Below are positions 1-12,567 of a DNA stretch of 64,000 nucleotides, one piece after another. The stretch is from Setomelanomma holmii (lineage: Eukaryota > Ascomycota > Dothideomycetes > Pleosporales > Phaeosphaeriaceae). The DNA is taken from assembly GCA_010015745.1 (NCBI GenBank), contig ML978230.1, positions 110,352 to 174,351 on the forward strand, in the 5' to 3' direction. The first letter of the stretch is position 1; each line of letters opens with the position of its first letter. The notes beneath the pieces are model-generated. The model was not told the origin of the DNA. It saw nothing but the letters and a program-made list of their open reading frames with translations, and did not search any database. The translations under genes were made by a program, and so were the position numbers.

Positions 1-361
1 CGCTAAGCTTTGCTCCTCCTCATTTCATTGGGTCATTTTCTAGTTTTATGCCGCGTCAAGCTTTTTACCGATGGCGAAGCAGTGCTTATTCAATTGATCC
101 GTCGTGGAGCCCGAGATCTGAGGCTATGCCGCCCATGTCGCGGATGCGATACGGTTGCGATACGCTGCACGCTGGATGCTCGCGACATATCTTCATCCAA
201 GTTCGAACATATAAGTTAGGCCTACACGCCCTCAGGGCCTCGCATCTCATCGCATTGAAACATAACACGACAGCTCCACCCGCTTGCATTATCTTATCTA
301 TCTGGACTTTTATTCCGCTCCCCACTATCCACAAGACTCCTACATTCCTACACCAGCTAAG
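1..361. other. left-edge noncoding/5' region
   Basis: I see no supportable gene before the start at 362. Short overlapping open frames occur on both strands without domain-like content. The last part is probably promoter and 5' leader of the gene at 362; a pyrimidine- and A-rich stretch precedes that ATG. Confidence 0.5.
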
Positions 362-1847
362 ATGGTGGTCCTACCCGTGTTAAAGGCCATTAACAATGGC
401 ATCTCGGCCGGTATGGGTCTCGCTGGTGAGAAATATAACGATCGTAAAGAGCGCAAAAAGGCCCTGACGGAGCAGGAGCTCACGAAAAGCGACGTCAATG
501 TGCGGGTAGCTGAGGTCAGAAATTCCGGAGAAAAAGAAGACGAAGCAGGAAGCGACGAACGGATATGGACACGTAATGAAGCCGTCGGCCTACCCAGTTA
601 CGAGGCTTCAGAAGCTCAACAGCATCGCCCAGAAGCCGAGCGAACGATCTCAGACCTCGTTCATGATGTTACCGCCATGAATATGGCTGAGGAGCACGCC
701 TTGAGTGAGGCTTCGACTCTCCTTCCTTACCCTATCGTCATTCCGCAGCGTCGCCCCGGCTCCAAAGCCAGGGGATGGGCGCGCGCTTATCCACCCTCAC
801 TGGAATTGGTGGGCATGGATCAAGAGGCTTTCCTGCGATTCTTGGCAAACTTCGAGAATGCTTCCGAGGCATCCCCTTGGCTAAAAACCTTGTACATTGC
901 CGGCAATGTGGTCGGACTTGTACCAGGTCACATCACCATGGCCGTTTCGCTTGCTGTTACCATTGCTGCTGGGTACGCCGAGACATCTCAGAGCTATCTT
1001 TCAATACTAACATTCTACCAGCACTGCGATGGAGCTACAAGGCAGATACAGAGCAAATTCTTTCCTGGACCAAGTGAACAAGGATGTTTTCATGCCGCTC
1101 GGCCTGTATGCGATGGTACTGATGTACAAAGACGAGCCAAGCAAGAGCGGCGAAACGGAGTTTGGCATGGAGGACTTTAACATGGACACTGCAAAGCAAG
1201 CTTCCAAATGGGGACTGCCCGGCGAAGTCCCACAATCATCGAGAGCGAAGATTTTCCGACCCATTCGCCTCACGTCCGGTCGAACTACCGCAGACAATCA
1301 ACCCCTCGAGATCGCTCCGCTCATCTACCCAGGCCTAGAAGACATGATCGAGCGGCCGAATGTCAAGCGCAACGAAAGCTTCAAGGACCGATTACTACGC
1401 AACAAAGATTTCGTGGGCGATTACTTTGACCGCCGCGCGCGAGCAAACTACGCTGGCAACAACCCCGACTCAACTTTGGCCAAAGCAGGTGGCGATATGC
1501 CTGAATTCCACAACCGGTTCGCTGACCCAAACCACCCTTGCAACAATGGTCATCTCATTTCTCTTGTCACGGGAGGCAAGATTGTAGCACAACCTCGCGG
1601 TCGCCGCCCGCAACTCAGGGAAAAGGGCGAGGATGGCAAACTTAAACCGGAGGTCAAGCGGGAGAACAAGATCAGGGGACCGGTAAGTCTGATCACATAT
1701 CCTGTCAGGAAGGTCATGACCCCGAATATTCTGTACCTCACTATCGTCAATTTGCCGAGTGAGGCGGAGTTGGCGGCCGCGAGACAACAGCTGGGTATTG
1801 ATAAGAAGGGATTCAAGGATTTGTTCACATCGGCACCGGCGGCGTAA
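362..1847 (+). CDS. conserved fungal hypothetical protein (two exons)
   Basis: Exons are 362-972 and 1022-1847, giving about 478 residues. The intron (973-1021, 49 nt) has a GTACGC donor, a TACTAAC branch point at 1005-1011 and a CCAG acceptor. Its length exactly accounts for the frame change between the two open frames and yields a smooth GTAMELQGRYRANSF junction. The open frame extends upstream only from a TTG, so I chose the ATG at 362. A Gly/Ala/Val-rich central stretch (about residues 185-205: IAGNVVGLVPGHITMAVSLA) could be membrane-associated. The rest is hydrophilic and charged. The sequence looks like a widespread uncharacterised ascomycete family; I know no function. It lies tail to tail with the chitinase gene, 216 nt apart. 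Confidence 0.75.
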
Positions 1848-2063
1848 AGATTGATGGATGGATGTTAAGGATACCCAAGGATGTATAGCAATATTAATCA
1901 TGTTCTTCATCGGTGTATGAACGATTTGGTATCTTGAATGAGGCTGTGATTGTGAAGTGAGTTGGATCCATATGTCCTTGGTTACCAAAGAAAATGACTG
2001 CCTAAACGGGCTGGAGAATTCTAAAATGCCCACTCTTACATCGCCAACTATGAAAGAAGAAGA

Positions 2064-5000
2064 CTACGGCGTCGGGGCAGCTCCTCTATAATTATATGGT
2101 GGTGCCGCTCCCCCATAGTACGGGTCGAAGGTCAACAGGGCGAAGCCTGGATCTTCAGGCGCAAGCATGTTCGGCCAGCATGGATTATCCCAAAGCCCGT
2201 CATCTCTATCAGGCTGACCTGTGTGTCCCCATGAGCCAAAGCTAAACTCCGGTCGATGGTCGACTTCAATCTCGGCAAACGTCTGGTCCACTTGCCGCTT
2301 GTTGCGATTGACTTTATTGGGCGCAGCATTGAACTTCCTCTCGAATTCAGAATCGCTAAGTTTAGACCCTTCCAAAGGTGGGATGAAACATGAGCTCTTC
2401 CAATTCTTGCCAGCGTTTTGATTTTCATTCCAGGGTACCCAGCGGATGAGTTGGCCGTTAGCGTTGCGACCACTGTTGACGTATTCGGGGCTGTTTGGAC
2501 CCAATAGGTACAGTGGAGGATATTCGTCCCTATCACAGTACTCTTCTTGTCGGTATTGCTCATCTTGCCAGCCCGCGCCGTCGTGCTGGTTACTCCAGGA
2601 AGCGGGTGCAAGTCTCCTCATCTCATGAGCCGTTGCTGCAGCCTCGGGTGGGCAAGTAAGCGTCGCCCATGCCCGATTGTTACGGATCACCGAGCTGTAA
2701 TGATAGCAGGCCTGTGTATGTGCTGCATCGCAGTGCTTTACGACCGGCAGTGAAGTTGGATTGGTCTTATACCTGAGCGACGTGACGATCATGTCACTCT
2801 TCTGGGTCTTGTCGGCTACACACTTCTGCCTTCGCAATGTGTTCTTTGCTGCGCCCATTCGCTTGAGGTCCTCGCCCGGTTTGATGTTGCATTTCTTTTT
2901 TGTGGAAGAACCGCCAGTACCATTAGGGCCCTTCCCAGTGCCGCCTTTTGGCTTGGAACGATCGGTGGGGTTGGCGTCATCGCCCTTCTTCCCGCTACCT
3001 TTGCCCTTGTTGTTCTTAGGTTTCTTGAAGCTCGACACACCATCTGGTATGCTGTTGAGGATGTTGAAGATCTGCTTGACCTCATCTGGGACGAGTTCGG
3101 TTCCGCCGCACGGGCTTAGCCACCATGAGAATGCACCCTCTGGGTCTTCTTCTTCTGGGTAGAAATAAGAGGCCATCTGCGCGGCAGTAGCAGCCATGTC
3201 TGTTCATGTCGTCAGTCTATGTATTCAATTACCCGAGCATCAACGTACCCAGTCCGGCATCTAGGGCTTTCCCTGCGCCTCCAGTAAGGAACTCCACGCC
3301 TACATCGAGGACGAACTTCAGGGAAGACATGAGGATATAACACCCGATCTGAAAAGTCAGCAGTGTTCTTTGCGGGAGTTCTGTTCAACTGTGCATACCT
3401 GAGCAATAATTGGCAACGCCTCAATGATGGTGTCCGCAATCTCATTGAGTAGCCAGTTGTCGCACGAGCACTTGGCTGGCGCAACCTCGTAACTTGTCCC
3501 GGGATATTTCTGCCATGGAATTCCGTTGGGATACTGAGCTGTTGGGAAGAAACCCACACAACCATAGTTAGTCGTTCGACCTTCCTCTTTAGCTTCGTCC
3601 ATTGCAGGCTTGCATGGAGCATAGCATTGATTTACACTGTCGTCTCGATACTTCGGGTCTTTGTAGATCAAGCAGTTCATCGCGTTTGCCTGCCGTGCTG
3701 CGTCGTAGTCGAACTGGGTTGGGTCATTCTCGGGATCGTACATAACAACGCCGTCCTCATCCGCATCCTTGACGGGGTGCGTACAGACGTTGTCTGGGCA
3801 GTAACCATGCTTGCAAGCAAATTTGCAAAGGCGATTGAGATCTACATCAAGCTCGTCCCATGCGATGATATCGTCCATGCCACCAACCTCTGCGGGTAGA
3901 GCCTTGATCCTGCCTTCAACCCTGCACTCGCAAAGACTCTCGGGGCAAAAGTCAAACGAACACGAGAAGGCACAAAGGTCTTCAGTGTTGACGTTGATGT
4001 CGAGACCTCCGACGCAACCTCGTTCACCAGGCTTTTTGTTGTTGGTCGGCGCGTCAAAGTCGTCGGTAGAGAATTCTTGCAAATCCACAGCCCAATCAAT
4101 ACTGCCGGCAAAGTTGAGACCTTTCCAGTCATCTCGTCGTGTGTTCTTAGTCGTGTCGGTCATATAAGAGATGTAGTCTCCGTTGTAAAGAATGATGTCC
4201 GAGTTGGAGGCAGCGTCGTGGAAGCTCTTGGCGCCTACACTACGCCCAAGAATCTCGTTGATCTCGGCGAGGGCAATGTAGCCGCCTTCGCCGGTGCACC
4301 GTCCGGGTTCCGCATCTGACTTTGTGCGTGAGCCAGTGTATTCGCACATGGGGCCCCAGCACCCGTCCGTAGCCATGTGAAACGATCGCCCGTAGCTTGA
4401 TTCTCCGACAAAGATCTTGTTGTTCGGCACACCAGCCTTGGTGATGATCGAAAGCGCATTGCGAGTCTCAGTTAGATTGACATGACTTCGAATACACTTT
4501 CCGGATGGGCAAGAGTCGAAGGCATTGACATTGCCATAGTCCCACTGGCCGTGCAGGTCATACGTCATGTAGACAATGTAGTCAATGACAGCAGCGATAC
4601 GGTCAATCGGGAAAGCTTTCAGATACCAGTACGACGCAGGTGCTGCGATCGAGACCGACTTGGTTCCCACTTTCTGTTTCAAGACTGTGAGGAATCTGAG
4701 ATATGCCGTACCGTCGCCTTTTTGACCGATCGGGGAACCGCCTACCATGATATCCGGGGCCTGGAAATTTTGAGGTCAGCAGTCGTCACTATCTCTAGAG
4801 GACTGCATACTTACACCTGGGTATTCCCAATCGATGTCCACGCCGTCCAGGCCCTCGTCATTGAGAAATTCCGCAATGTTCGAAGCGAAAGTATCCCGAT
4901 TGCTGATGATCGCGTTTCGGATGATGTTGTAAGTCGCAGCTTCCGTCGAGTATGCCCACCCGCCGAATGAGACGATCTTCTTAACGTCCTTCAGCTTCTT

Positions 5001-6982
5001 GAAGTCTACCCATTGCTGATGCTTATCAACGATGACTGGCTTGAAAGACGTGCTGTCAATCTCAATGAAACCCCAGTGAATGTGTGTATAGCTGCCGTCG
5101 GTGTTCGCATTCTTTGCTTTTAACCAGAGGCAATCACGGTTTAAATTCCACGACTCATAGTAGCCAATACGTTGAAATGTGGCAGGAGGACCGCTGTTTT
5201 GCTTGATCTCGTTGCCGCAGTTCGAGACACAGGTCGTTTTAAAGCCAGGCAGCTTTGTACCAGGACCTCCACCTTCGAGTTATGAAGTCAGTAAAGCGAT
5301 GTCTATTATCGGAATTGTCTTCAGAATTTACCTGGCGGTGCATGTATATCGCAATGTTCGGGAAAGGGGCCGCAGAATCCCCAATTACTGCAGCAAGCTT
5401 TTAAGGGACAAGGGTTGAGGTCAACAAGCGATGCAGACTTGTTCGTTGGCTGTTGTGTGCCAGGTACCAATGGTCCGCACTCGGCACCCTGCTGAGGAGG
5501 CGGCAAAGGAGTTGCGCCCTCGCTCAAGCACATGTTGTACCCGAGCAGCATGTCTTTACATTCCGTCCAGGCCCATGTTTTGCCTTTGTTCCACTTTCCA
5601 ATATCGTCAACAGTGATTCCATACTGCTTAGCCAGCTTGTCGCAACTATCATTTTCGACAATGAGATGTGTTGCGCAAGTGCCGTCAGCTCCAGGTTTTG
5701 GCGCTTCAGGCTTGGGATCAGTGTGTGGATCGCCCGAGGAACAGCAAACGTAGTCTCCAGTTTGTAATGTTGAGCAGAGAGTGGAACTCGGATTGTATTT
5801 TGTGAAGTCAGCGCCAGAGATTTCGCATTTGGATGCGAGTGAAGCGCAACCGTCGCCGCTGACAACAGTGATGTATCGACATTCTGCACGTTTGTGGTTT
5901 CGTGCGTTAGACGATGCACTTCGTACCTAATGTTCATCAGTACAACTCTTGAGTAAGACGTAAATTACGGTCCACGCCTGTATAGCTCGTCTGCTGACAG
6001 CACGATGTGTATGGTTTGGGTGTGGGTGCTGCAACTTTGACGTAAGTGGGATTGCGCTTACCGTTCTCGCAAGAGTGCTGTTAGTGGCCGACGAGGTGCT
6101 GTTGCTGGCTGTGCCATTTCTCCCTGCAATCTCCCACGTCTTCACATCTCGCAGGTTTCTAGCATTGCTGAGTCCATCGGTCTCAACGCAGTCTCCCTTG
6201 CTCCACGCAGCAGCAGCTCTCTGCGCAGCCACAAGATCGCCACTTCCGTCGATGAAAAGACCGAGTGCGCCCCCGGGCAAGCTTCCACTGCCACAAATCT
6301 GCGCGACAGTGCTTGCGGAGCCTACTCCTGACGATCCCACAGCATTCAACAAGGACAATGCAGTCGCCTTGCCATAACCATTGCCGACGTAGATGCTCGC
6401 CACCGTCTTTTGGTAGTATGCAAAGATAACGTTTTCATTGCAGTTGTCTTTTGCATCGAAGAACTTTCCAAGCCCTTCGAGGACTTTGGCAACCTCGGTC
6501 GAGTTTACTTTCGTATTACCCGCCGCAAAGATGTTCAGATCTCTTGTGCTTTCGGTTCCATTGGCGAAGCATGCTGGTGCAGTATCAAGACTGCTTTCGA
6601 TGAGAGTTTCGTCTTTCTTGGGGTTCTCAACCGAGGTTACGTTGATCGGAACTTCTGGTTGTTGCGCTCCAAGCGTGCAGCTTCGGATGAGTATCGTTGT
6701 CTTGGGATCGTCTAGCGGTTTCGAGATGGAGAATTGGAGAAGCATGGGCTCCTCACAACGTTGAAGACGCTCAATTGAAAAGAATGGCGTCCATGAGTGC
6801 ATGTTGGCATAGTCCGAACAAGTCAGCGGACAATCGTGCTGATCAGGATAGTAGGTTCTCGGGTCAGCGATAGGCGATGGTTCATCGCTTTCAAGAGGCT
6901 CAGTGACAGGATCGCCGTTGATGTCCACCGCAGCGCGAGCGACGCAAGCCACGAAGGCAAATGCAATCGCTATGGATCTCAT
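2064..6982 (-). CDS. large secreted chitinase: GH18 with LysM and hevein-type chitin-binding domains (subgroup C, killer-toxin-like)
   Basis: Exons resolved from the 3' side are 2064-3199, 3249-3348, 3399-4760, 4815-5272 and 5332-5883, then an N-terminal exon from 6982 down to about 6000. Introns 3200-3248, 3349-3398, 4761-4814 and 5273-5331 are GT-AG and restore frame. Domain order: signal peptide (MRSIAIAFAFVACVARA); an N-terminal region typical of this class; two LysM-like modules (one starts CRYITVVSGDGCASLASKC, the next ends at LLGYNMCLSEG); a hevein/ChtBD1 module (CCSNWGFCGPFPEHC); then GH18. The catalytic DxxDxDxE motif is intact as DGVDIDWE, with YMTYDLHGQWDYG downstream. A long Cys-rich C-terminal half follows, with a Lys/Gly-rich linker near 2890-3030. 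It should hydrolyse chitin outside the cell; this class resembles the yeast zymocin alpha subunit and is linked to wall remodelling or fungal antagonism. The junction between about 5884 and 6061 is unresolved: no phase-correct canonical donor stood out, so a break there is possible. Confidence 0.9.
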
Positions 6983-8007
6983 GTTTGACCGTTACGTGGA
7001 TCCAAGAAATGAAAGACTTGGTTACGACGACCGTCGCATGGATGAGAATAACAAATTCGCACACTGAAAAGACTAAAAGAATGGGAAGAAGCCGCTTGAG
7101 CTTCGTACTGGCAGCCTCGTTGGGATGTAAGAATATGTGAAGGTAAGCTATGCCATTAACTCACTCACAGCTGAGAGCTCACCCTAGCCCGCGTTGGTGG
7201 AATTACCATGGGTTACCGCCCTAATGGTGGGCTACTGAGAGTATGCAGGGTCAAACATTCGAGGCCAGTCTGCCTTACCCAGCCGATCAATCATCTTCAC
7301 TGTTCTCCTCCGGCCGGATGACATTCAATTGCTCGCCCACATCCTTCGCAATATGACCTATATTGCGAGGCAAAAATAGTCGAAGTGCTTACGGCAAGTG
7401 AAGACCATGTGCCGATATATAAGCCCATTGCAGTCTAGAAGTACCCAGCGGTCGGATGTTCCTGCATAAGCGGTGAATGCAAGAAACAGCCTTGTCATAT
7501 AGTCGAGCCGTTCATTGGCTCTGTCTGACACTCATGTGGTAGGGGACATTACGGGACGACATTGAAGTAAGCGCTGGTGTATGCACGGAAGGTAGTTTCC
7601 CTCCGGGAACTCTTGGCATAGGCGGACATGACATTCTGGCCGATGCAAATTGATGTTAGGCTTCGCTACACGGCACGTGCCTAACGAGGCCTCCAACGCT
7701 TTAGAGCTCCAGATTATTCTTGGCCGACTTTTATATTATGCCAAGTCTTGGCAGGTTTGGGGGCCATTCATGCCTCGTCAAGCAAATTCGACGAGCGTAG
7801 GGCGGAGAAAGTGATCGCTGGATTGGGTGGGTACATGAACAGAATTTTTCAATAGACTTGAAAAGCATGTTGCGATCTTCAGAAGAACGATATGCTATTG
7901 AAGGTACATTTTGCCACCATGCGAAGTTTAGACAACAAAAACACTACACCAAGTCTGCAATTCAGCACATGTACTGTAGCACAGTATGTAGCCTCAGAAA
8001 CCGACTT
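6983..8007. other. intergenic region upstream of the chitinase
   Basis: About 1 kb without a supportable gene. It should contain the chitinase promoter (transcribed leftward) and the 3' flank of the secreted protein at 8008. No repeat or RNA gene was recognised. Confidence 0.5.
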
Positions 8008-8619
8008 TCAAGATCCCTTTGAAATGGACGAGGTAGATACAGCAATTGAACTCGGCTTAGGATGGGCCGCATCGTAACATTTTGCATGCGCGATCGTCTG
8101 ATTCAACCAGGCCTTGTCAAGGGGACCAAACTTCTCCCACGTAACTGGGCAACCTGCCTTCACACTTTCTATCGCAGCGCTTTTCGTGTCGTACCAGGAC
8201 GCAGCAGAACTGCCATAGGAGGAATATCTTCTTTGTATCAAAGCCGGAGCGGCGGTGGCAAAGCCACACCATTTTGTTGTCTCGGAAACAGAGCAAGACA
8301 GGATGTCGAGCCCTGTGGCAGTAGAGAGGCACGGTTTGATGAGCTCATCGCCGTAGGAATCGAGAGCCGAAGAGAGCGCCGCATCGCTAGGTTTCGGAAC
8401 ATCGAAGTACTGCGTCAGGCTTTTGGTTGCGCATTGCCATGGATCTGGCGATTGGGTACTCGTTGGTGGAGAAGTACTGATTGGACCGGATGAAGTCGTC
8501 AATGGAGATCGTAGAACGGAAGACCCTGAGCTTGCGGCGGTCGTTGAGGCTTGACCCGCTGAGAGGTGGATGTTCGCCAAAGCAGCAAACAAGGTGTTGA
8601 GAATGATTGATTTGCGCAT
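8008..8619 (-). CDS. secreted Ser/Thr-rich protein (DUF7735-like)
   Basis: 203 residues from the ATG at 8619. I prefer this start because it opens directly into a signal peptide (MRKSIILNTLFAALANIHLS, then AGQA); the frame extends further upstream but without one. A Ser/Thr/Pro-rich linker (residues about 25-60) precedes a compact domain with six cysteines, including PWQCATKSLTQYFDVP, IKPCL, DILSCSV, KWCGFA, GCPVTW and AKCYDA. This pattern recalls fungal secreted proteins filed under DUF7735; that assignment is from memory and unverified. It is probably extracellular; the function is unknown. It is the gene next upstream of the chitinase on the same strand, about 1 kb away. Confidence 0.7.
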   Translation of the reverse strand: MRKSIILNTLFAALANIHLSAGQASTTAASSGSSVLRSPLTTSSGPISTSPPTSTQSPDPWQCATKSLTQYFDVPKPSDAALSSALDSYGDELIKPCLSTATGLDILSCSVSETTKWCGFATAAPALIQRRYSSYGSSAASWYDTKSAAIESVKAGCPVTWEKFGPLDKAWLNQTIAHAKCYDAAHPKPSSIAVSTSSISKGS

Positions 8620-8988
8620 TTTCGAAGGTGTAGTTGAAAATGACCAGTCGACGTGTTGAGCACGAATTTCGAGCTGGCAGGCGAGATGGTGTCTCAAAAA
8701 TATCTTGCCAAGGCATTCAGTTGCAATTACGGTAACTGTAATGCAGTCAGCCTTACGTCCAATGCCAAGAAATCGCCTGTGAATGGTCGAATGGAAAATA
8801 AATTATTTTACGCTGAAGGATTCTCCCCTGCATAACAATGTGCCCGAAATGGCAGGTGAAGCAGCCTCGGGATTGTCCGTCTGCGGGTCAAAATAAAACT
8901 GTCTAGACATCCATGTATCCTGGTGTAAGGCGTCCACATCTGCCTTATGCCAAGCGAAACATGAACTTGACCGGGCCAGACTAGCCCA
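8620..8988. other. intergenic
   Basis: About 370 bp between two minus-strand genes. It probably includes the promoter of the secreted protein gene and the 3' flank of the 264-residue gene. Nothing else was recognised. Confidence 0.4.
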
Positions 8989-9783
8989 CTAAGGGGCGAA
9001 TTGAGGATACTGCTCCTCGATAAATTTCGCGACCGCTTCCAGACACTCGTTCTTGTGGTATTGTTCCAGATCAAGCCATCCATGCTGACGGTAAATCTCT
9101 TGCACCCCAGCAAGCATGGCCTCATACTCCGGAGGGGATGTTTTCCACACATCAACAACCTTTCTTGAGCTCAGCGGGACGAAGTTGAGCTGCCGAAATT
9201 GTTCTTTCAATTCCTCGAAAAAATCCGGGATTGACCAGGTCTCGCCCTCTGCGCGCCACTCTGCCTCTTCATCGTCGGAGCAATAGTCGCACGGGTCATC
9301 TTCGACGGTCTCCCGGCTCGAATTGTCGCTCATCTCTCCGGGGCATTCATACCACAGTATGGTGCCAAGCTTGACATCGAGCAGGAATCTGGGGTTGTGG
9401 CTCCCACCACATGTAAGACCCACGACGTGTTTGGGAATGTTGTCGCTGATCGAAGAATCCTCTGTGCCTATCTTGATGGTTCTGCGGTCCGAGCCACGCT
9501 GGAAGATATCTTGCCAGTCAGCGAACGTGCACTCAGGAGCACCTTCTGCATCCACAGTGTCGTTTAGGGCAGATTTGATGTATGGCAGATGACGAAGAAG
9601 CTCGATGACTGTTTTCGATTTGTCCAATGTGACACTGCGAGTGGTAATATGTGCCCAGCCCTCCAAAGGTGGTTCAATGATATAGGCTTCATCCAGATAC
9701 ATCTTGGTGAGGAACTGGTAGTAATTGCGGATAGCGGTGACGGTCTCGTCACGCGAGTACGAGATATCCTCGAGGCTTGGCAT
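8989..9783 (-). CDS. conserved fungal hypothetical protein, 264 aa
   Basis: A single-exon frame from ATG 9783. It has no signal peptide or membrane segment, so it is probably cytosolic or nuclear. The N-terminus (YSRDETVTAIRNYYQFLTKM) is followed by EPPLEGW, LLRHLPYI and a central acidic insertion (DDPCDYCSDDEEAEW) at about residues 163-177. The C-terminus is rich in charged and aromatic residues. The overall look matches a large uncharacterised family common in Dothideomycetes and Sordariomycetes, often found in several copies per genome. No catalytic motif was seen. The start is supported by the family-like N-terminal motif only 6 residues in. Confidence 0.75.
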   Translation of the reverse strand: MPSLEDISYSRDETVTAIRNYYQFLTKMYLDEAYIIEPPLEGWAHITTRSVTLDKSKTVIELLRHLPYIKSALNDTVDAEGAPECTFADWQDIFQRGSDRRTIKIGTEDSSISDNIPKHVVGLTCGGSHNPRFLLDVKLGTILWYECPGEMSDNSSRETVEDDPCDYCSDDEEAEWRAEGETWSIPDFFEELKEQFRQLNFVPLSSRKVVDVWKTSPPEYEAMLAGVQEIYRQHGWLDLEQYHKNECLEAVAKFIEEQYPQFAP

Positions 9784-11304
9784 TTTGGCTGTGTGGTGGT
9801 TGTTGTGGTAAGGAGGTAATGCTCGCGATCGAGCGTGGAGAAAGAGTCACTGAAGAGCGAGGCACGACCGTAGCAATCAAGAGGGAGATTGGTGCAAGGG
9901 CTCGGGACACCTGATTGGCTTTTGGTTTCCACCGCTCATTGGCTACAAGGATATCGCTCTCACGTGAAAATATTGGCAAAGCAGAGGAACATCAAACCTC
10001 AGCGAATTCTCCGTGACACAATGACATCTCTGACCAACGAACCTACCACTTTACCTGCAACAACGAACGTTTTCCGTTCCTTGACAAGACTATGCCCCTG
10101 CGGAATCAGACAGCGCGACCATTCCTACATCGGAGATGAATAGCTCTGCTCATCGAGCTTTGACAGAAGGTACGTCATTGCTCACAGCAATGCGCCGTCG
10201 TCCTCGCCGTGCATCTGGGCCTGCGATCGGTTCGATGCCTCCCCAAGAGCTCGAAATCAGGCCTTTTCTTTCACTTGTATCCTGTGGACTTTACAAGCTA
10301 GACTATCACAATTGATCCTGAGGCCGCGCATGCGACCCGCGGTCAACGTCACGGCGGCTAGCAGCACTTAGGTTCATGCTTCACAACATCTGCATCAAGA
10401 CCTCTGCTCAAAGCTCCTGCGCACACACATATTGTGGAAACACTTGACCATGTGCGAGAAGGCCCTACTGAGGACGACAGAGTTCAAAGCCAACATATGG
10501 CTCATTGCTGTCGCCGATGCCACAAACGAGGTCCACTCTTCGCCTGAAATGGCGGACGCATGTCGAGAGATTATACACGACGGTAAACAAGCTCTCCATA
10601 ATATTCATTATAAATTTCAAGCCAGACTTTGGGTTTTGAATGATGTTGTGCATATGCATAATGCCACCCGTTGCCGTTCCATGTTTCAGGACAGCCTACG
10701 CCGGACATGCACCGATAGGTTCTCGCGATAACTCGCTGCACATACGAACCCAGCTTTGCGCCTCTTCGCGAGTCTCGACCGTCCCGCAAATCGGTGTTAA
10801 GCTGGGACGACCTGCTCGTCGGCCGGCATCAAGCACGAAGTCTGGCGGCTATGGGCACGGGCCACTGTCCGTCAAATGGCGAATTGTCAGCCAATGCATC
10901 TAGCAACTGAAAGCCATTCTTTGCGATTGTTGCCCAATCCGGAAGAAGTTTCGATATCTGAACACAGTATTCCTCAAGACGTGAGTGATGAGTCTCGGCA
11001 ATAATTTCCACAGGCATTAGCCTCTTCGTTCCGCTTCCCGCAACGCAGCAGGACTGGACGACAAGCTTCAGCATGAATGCGGCGCAGTCACCCACAAACA
11101 CCGGACCGTATTTATGCGGGAATGGATATTGTGTGGAGGTATCATATATTCTACCTGCTCTGAAGTTCTGCACATCATGCGCTGGTTGCTATCTTCGTCC
11201 GCCCTCGTTCTTTCCTTATCCCAAATCAGAGACGATTGGCAACTGGCTGGCCCAGTAGCAACAGGGACTTCATTCTCTAATATAATCTCCCCATTATAGC
11301 ATTC
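9784..11304. other. intergenic between divergent genes
   Basis: About 1.5 kb between the minus-strand gene starting at 9783 and the plus-strand gene at 11305. It should hold both promoters. A minus-strand open frame at 10829-11173 contains a protein-like stretch (ISKLLPDWATIAKNGFQLL), but I could not link it to exons or to a family; it may be a gene fragment. Confidence 0.4.
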
Positions 11305-12567
11305 ATGCATCTACCCCGGAGATCACTGAAAAGCATCCAACCATTACCTAGCATATACACCGCTTTCCCCGCAAGTAGCGACGATAATACATCCGGCGAA
11401 AACTCCGGGAGGTGTCTCATTAGACATATTGAAGATGGAATCGAGGTCGTCCCCATCGAACGGAGCAACCTGCTGTCTGCGCCTATACTCAGTCCAGATC
11501 AAGCCGAGAAAGAGATTTTTATCATGTCACAGCGACAGCTGGACCCATCTGACAAGCCTTTACCGAGGCTGCCCAGATCACTTTGGGCCAAGCTGTCTTT
11601 GAGGCAGCGTATCCTAGCTATATTAGGAGTACAGCTCGCTATGCTCCTGACAATCGGTCTTGCGTTTCTTGCGGCACAAGGACACTCTCCGCAAAGGTGA
11701 GTGAGCATCGAAATTCCGTGCTAAAGCTTTTCTAACAGCGTACTCAGTGAGCAGAGTGCCAGAACTCATGCAAGAGGAGACAATCTATCTAGCCTTTCAG
11801 ACATGGAGCCCATTGCTCGAGGTCCCTTTGCTGTACCCATTCAGCTTCCACAACAGCAGAACTCGGCCTGCCTCGCCAGAACCAACGAGTCCGTAGCATG
11901 GCAGTGTGCCTCGGATACCACATTTCAACTCAGTATCTTACCATCCCCAAGTGGCTCAAACGTAACTATGGTCACGCTTGGCTCTCTACCAGCCACAAAC
12001 GGAACTCTCTACCACGGCCATCAACCTCCAGATGTTCAGCCAGTGGAGCTGAAAGCTCTCCAAAACGTAGCGACAACGGATGATCGACCCGCATACCATT
12101 TCCGCGCCAGCTACAATCGGGTGGTGCTACTTAGGGAGAACGATCTTACGCCGCCTGAGAAACCTCGCCCACAACCGGTTACTGGTCATCCCGCGTTTCA
12201 AGCAGGAGAAACTGCATGGCGTTGCGTCTTCAACGAGACACTTATAGATGGGTATATCTACCCCGACCAGAAGTCTACAGCAGTTATTCAGACCAACATG
12301 ACGTCAACAGCAGCGACTCTTCCAAGGATGCCGCATGTGCTCAAGCTGGTCGAGCAGCGCATGCCAAACGGTAAGGGACCATATTGCGAAAAGGTCAAGG
12401 TGCAAAATGGCGGATTGGTCAAGATTTCCGGACAGGCGGTGGTGTTGACCTTAGCGGAGCCTGATGCGGAGGCTGACGCTGCCGAGAAAACTCGCAGAGC
12501 AAGATTTCAGATTAGGCAGGGTGCACCTGAAAAGCAATATTGTCGGTGTCAGTGGATGGTACAATAA
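11305..12567 (+). CDS. single-pass membrane protein, DUF7820-like
   Basis: Exons are 11305-11696 and about 11748-12567. The intron has donor GTGAGT at 11697. The acceptor is either 11738 or 11747, and both keep frame; a CTAAC branch point at 11732-11736 favours 11747. The N-terminal cytosolic part carries DGIEVVPIERSN. One transmembrane helix follows at about residues 112-128 (ILAILGVQLAMLLTIGLAFL). The C-terminal region has GPFAVPIQLPQQQNSACLAR, WQCASDT and several N-glycosylation sequons, so it probably faces outward. It ends in a CRCQW motif. These features match a conserved fungal family I remember as DUF7820; the function is unknown. Longer homologues suggest that an upstream exon may be missing. 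Confidence 0.7.
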
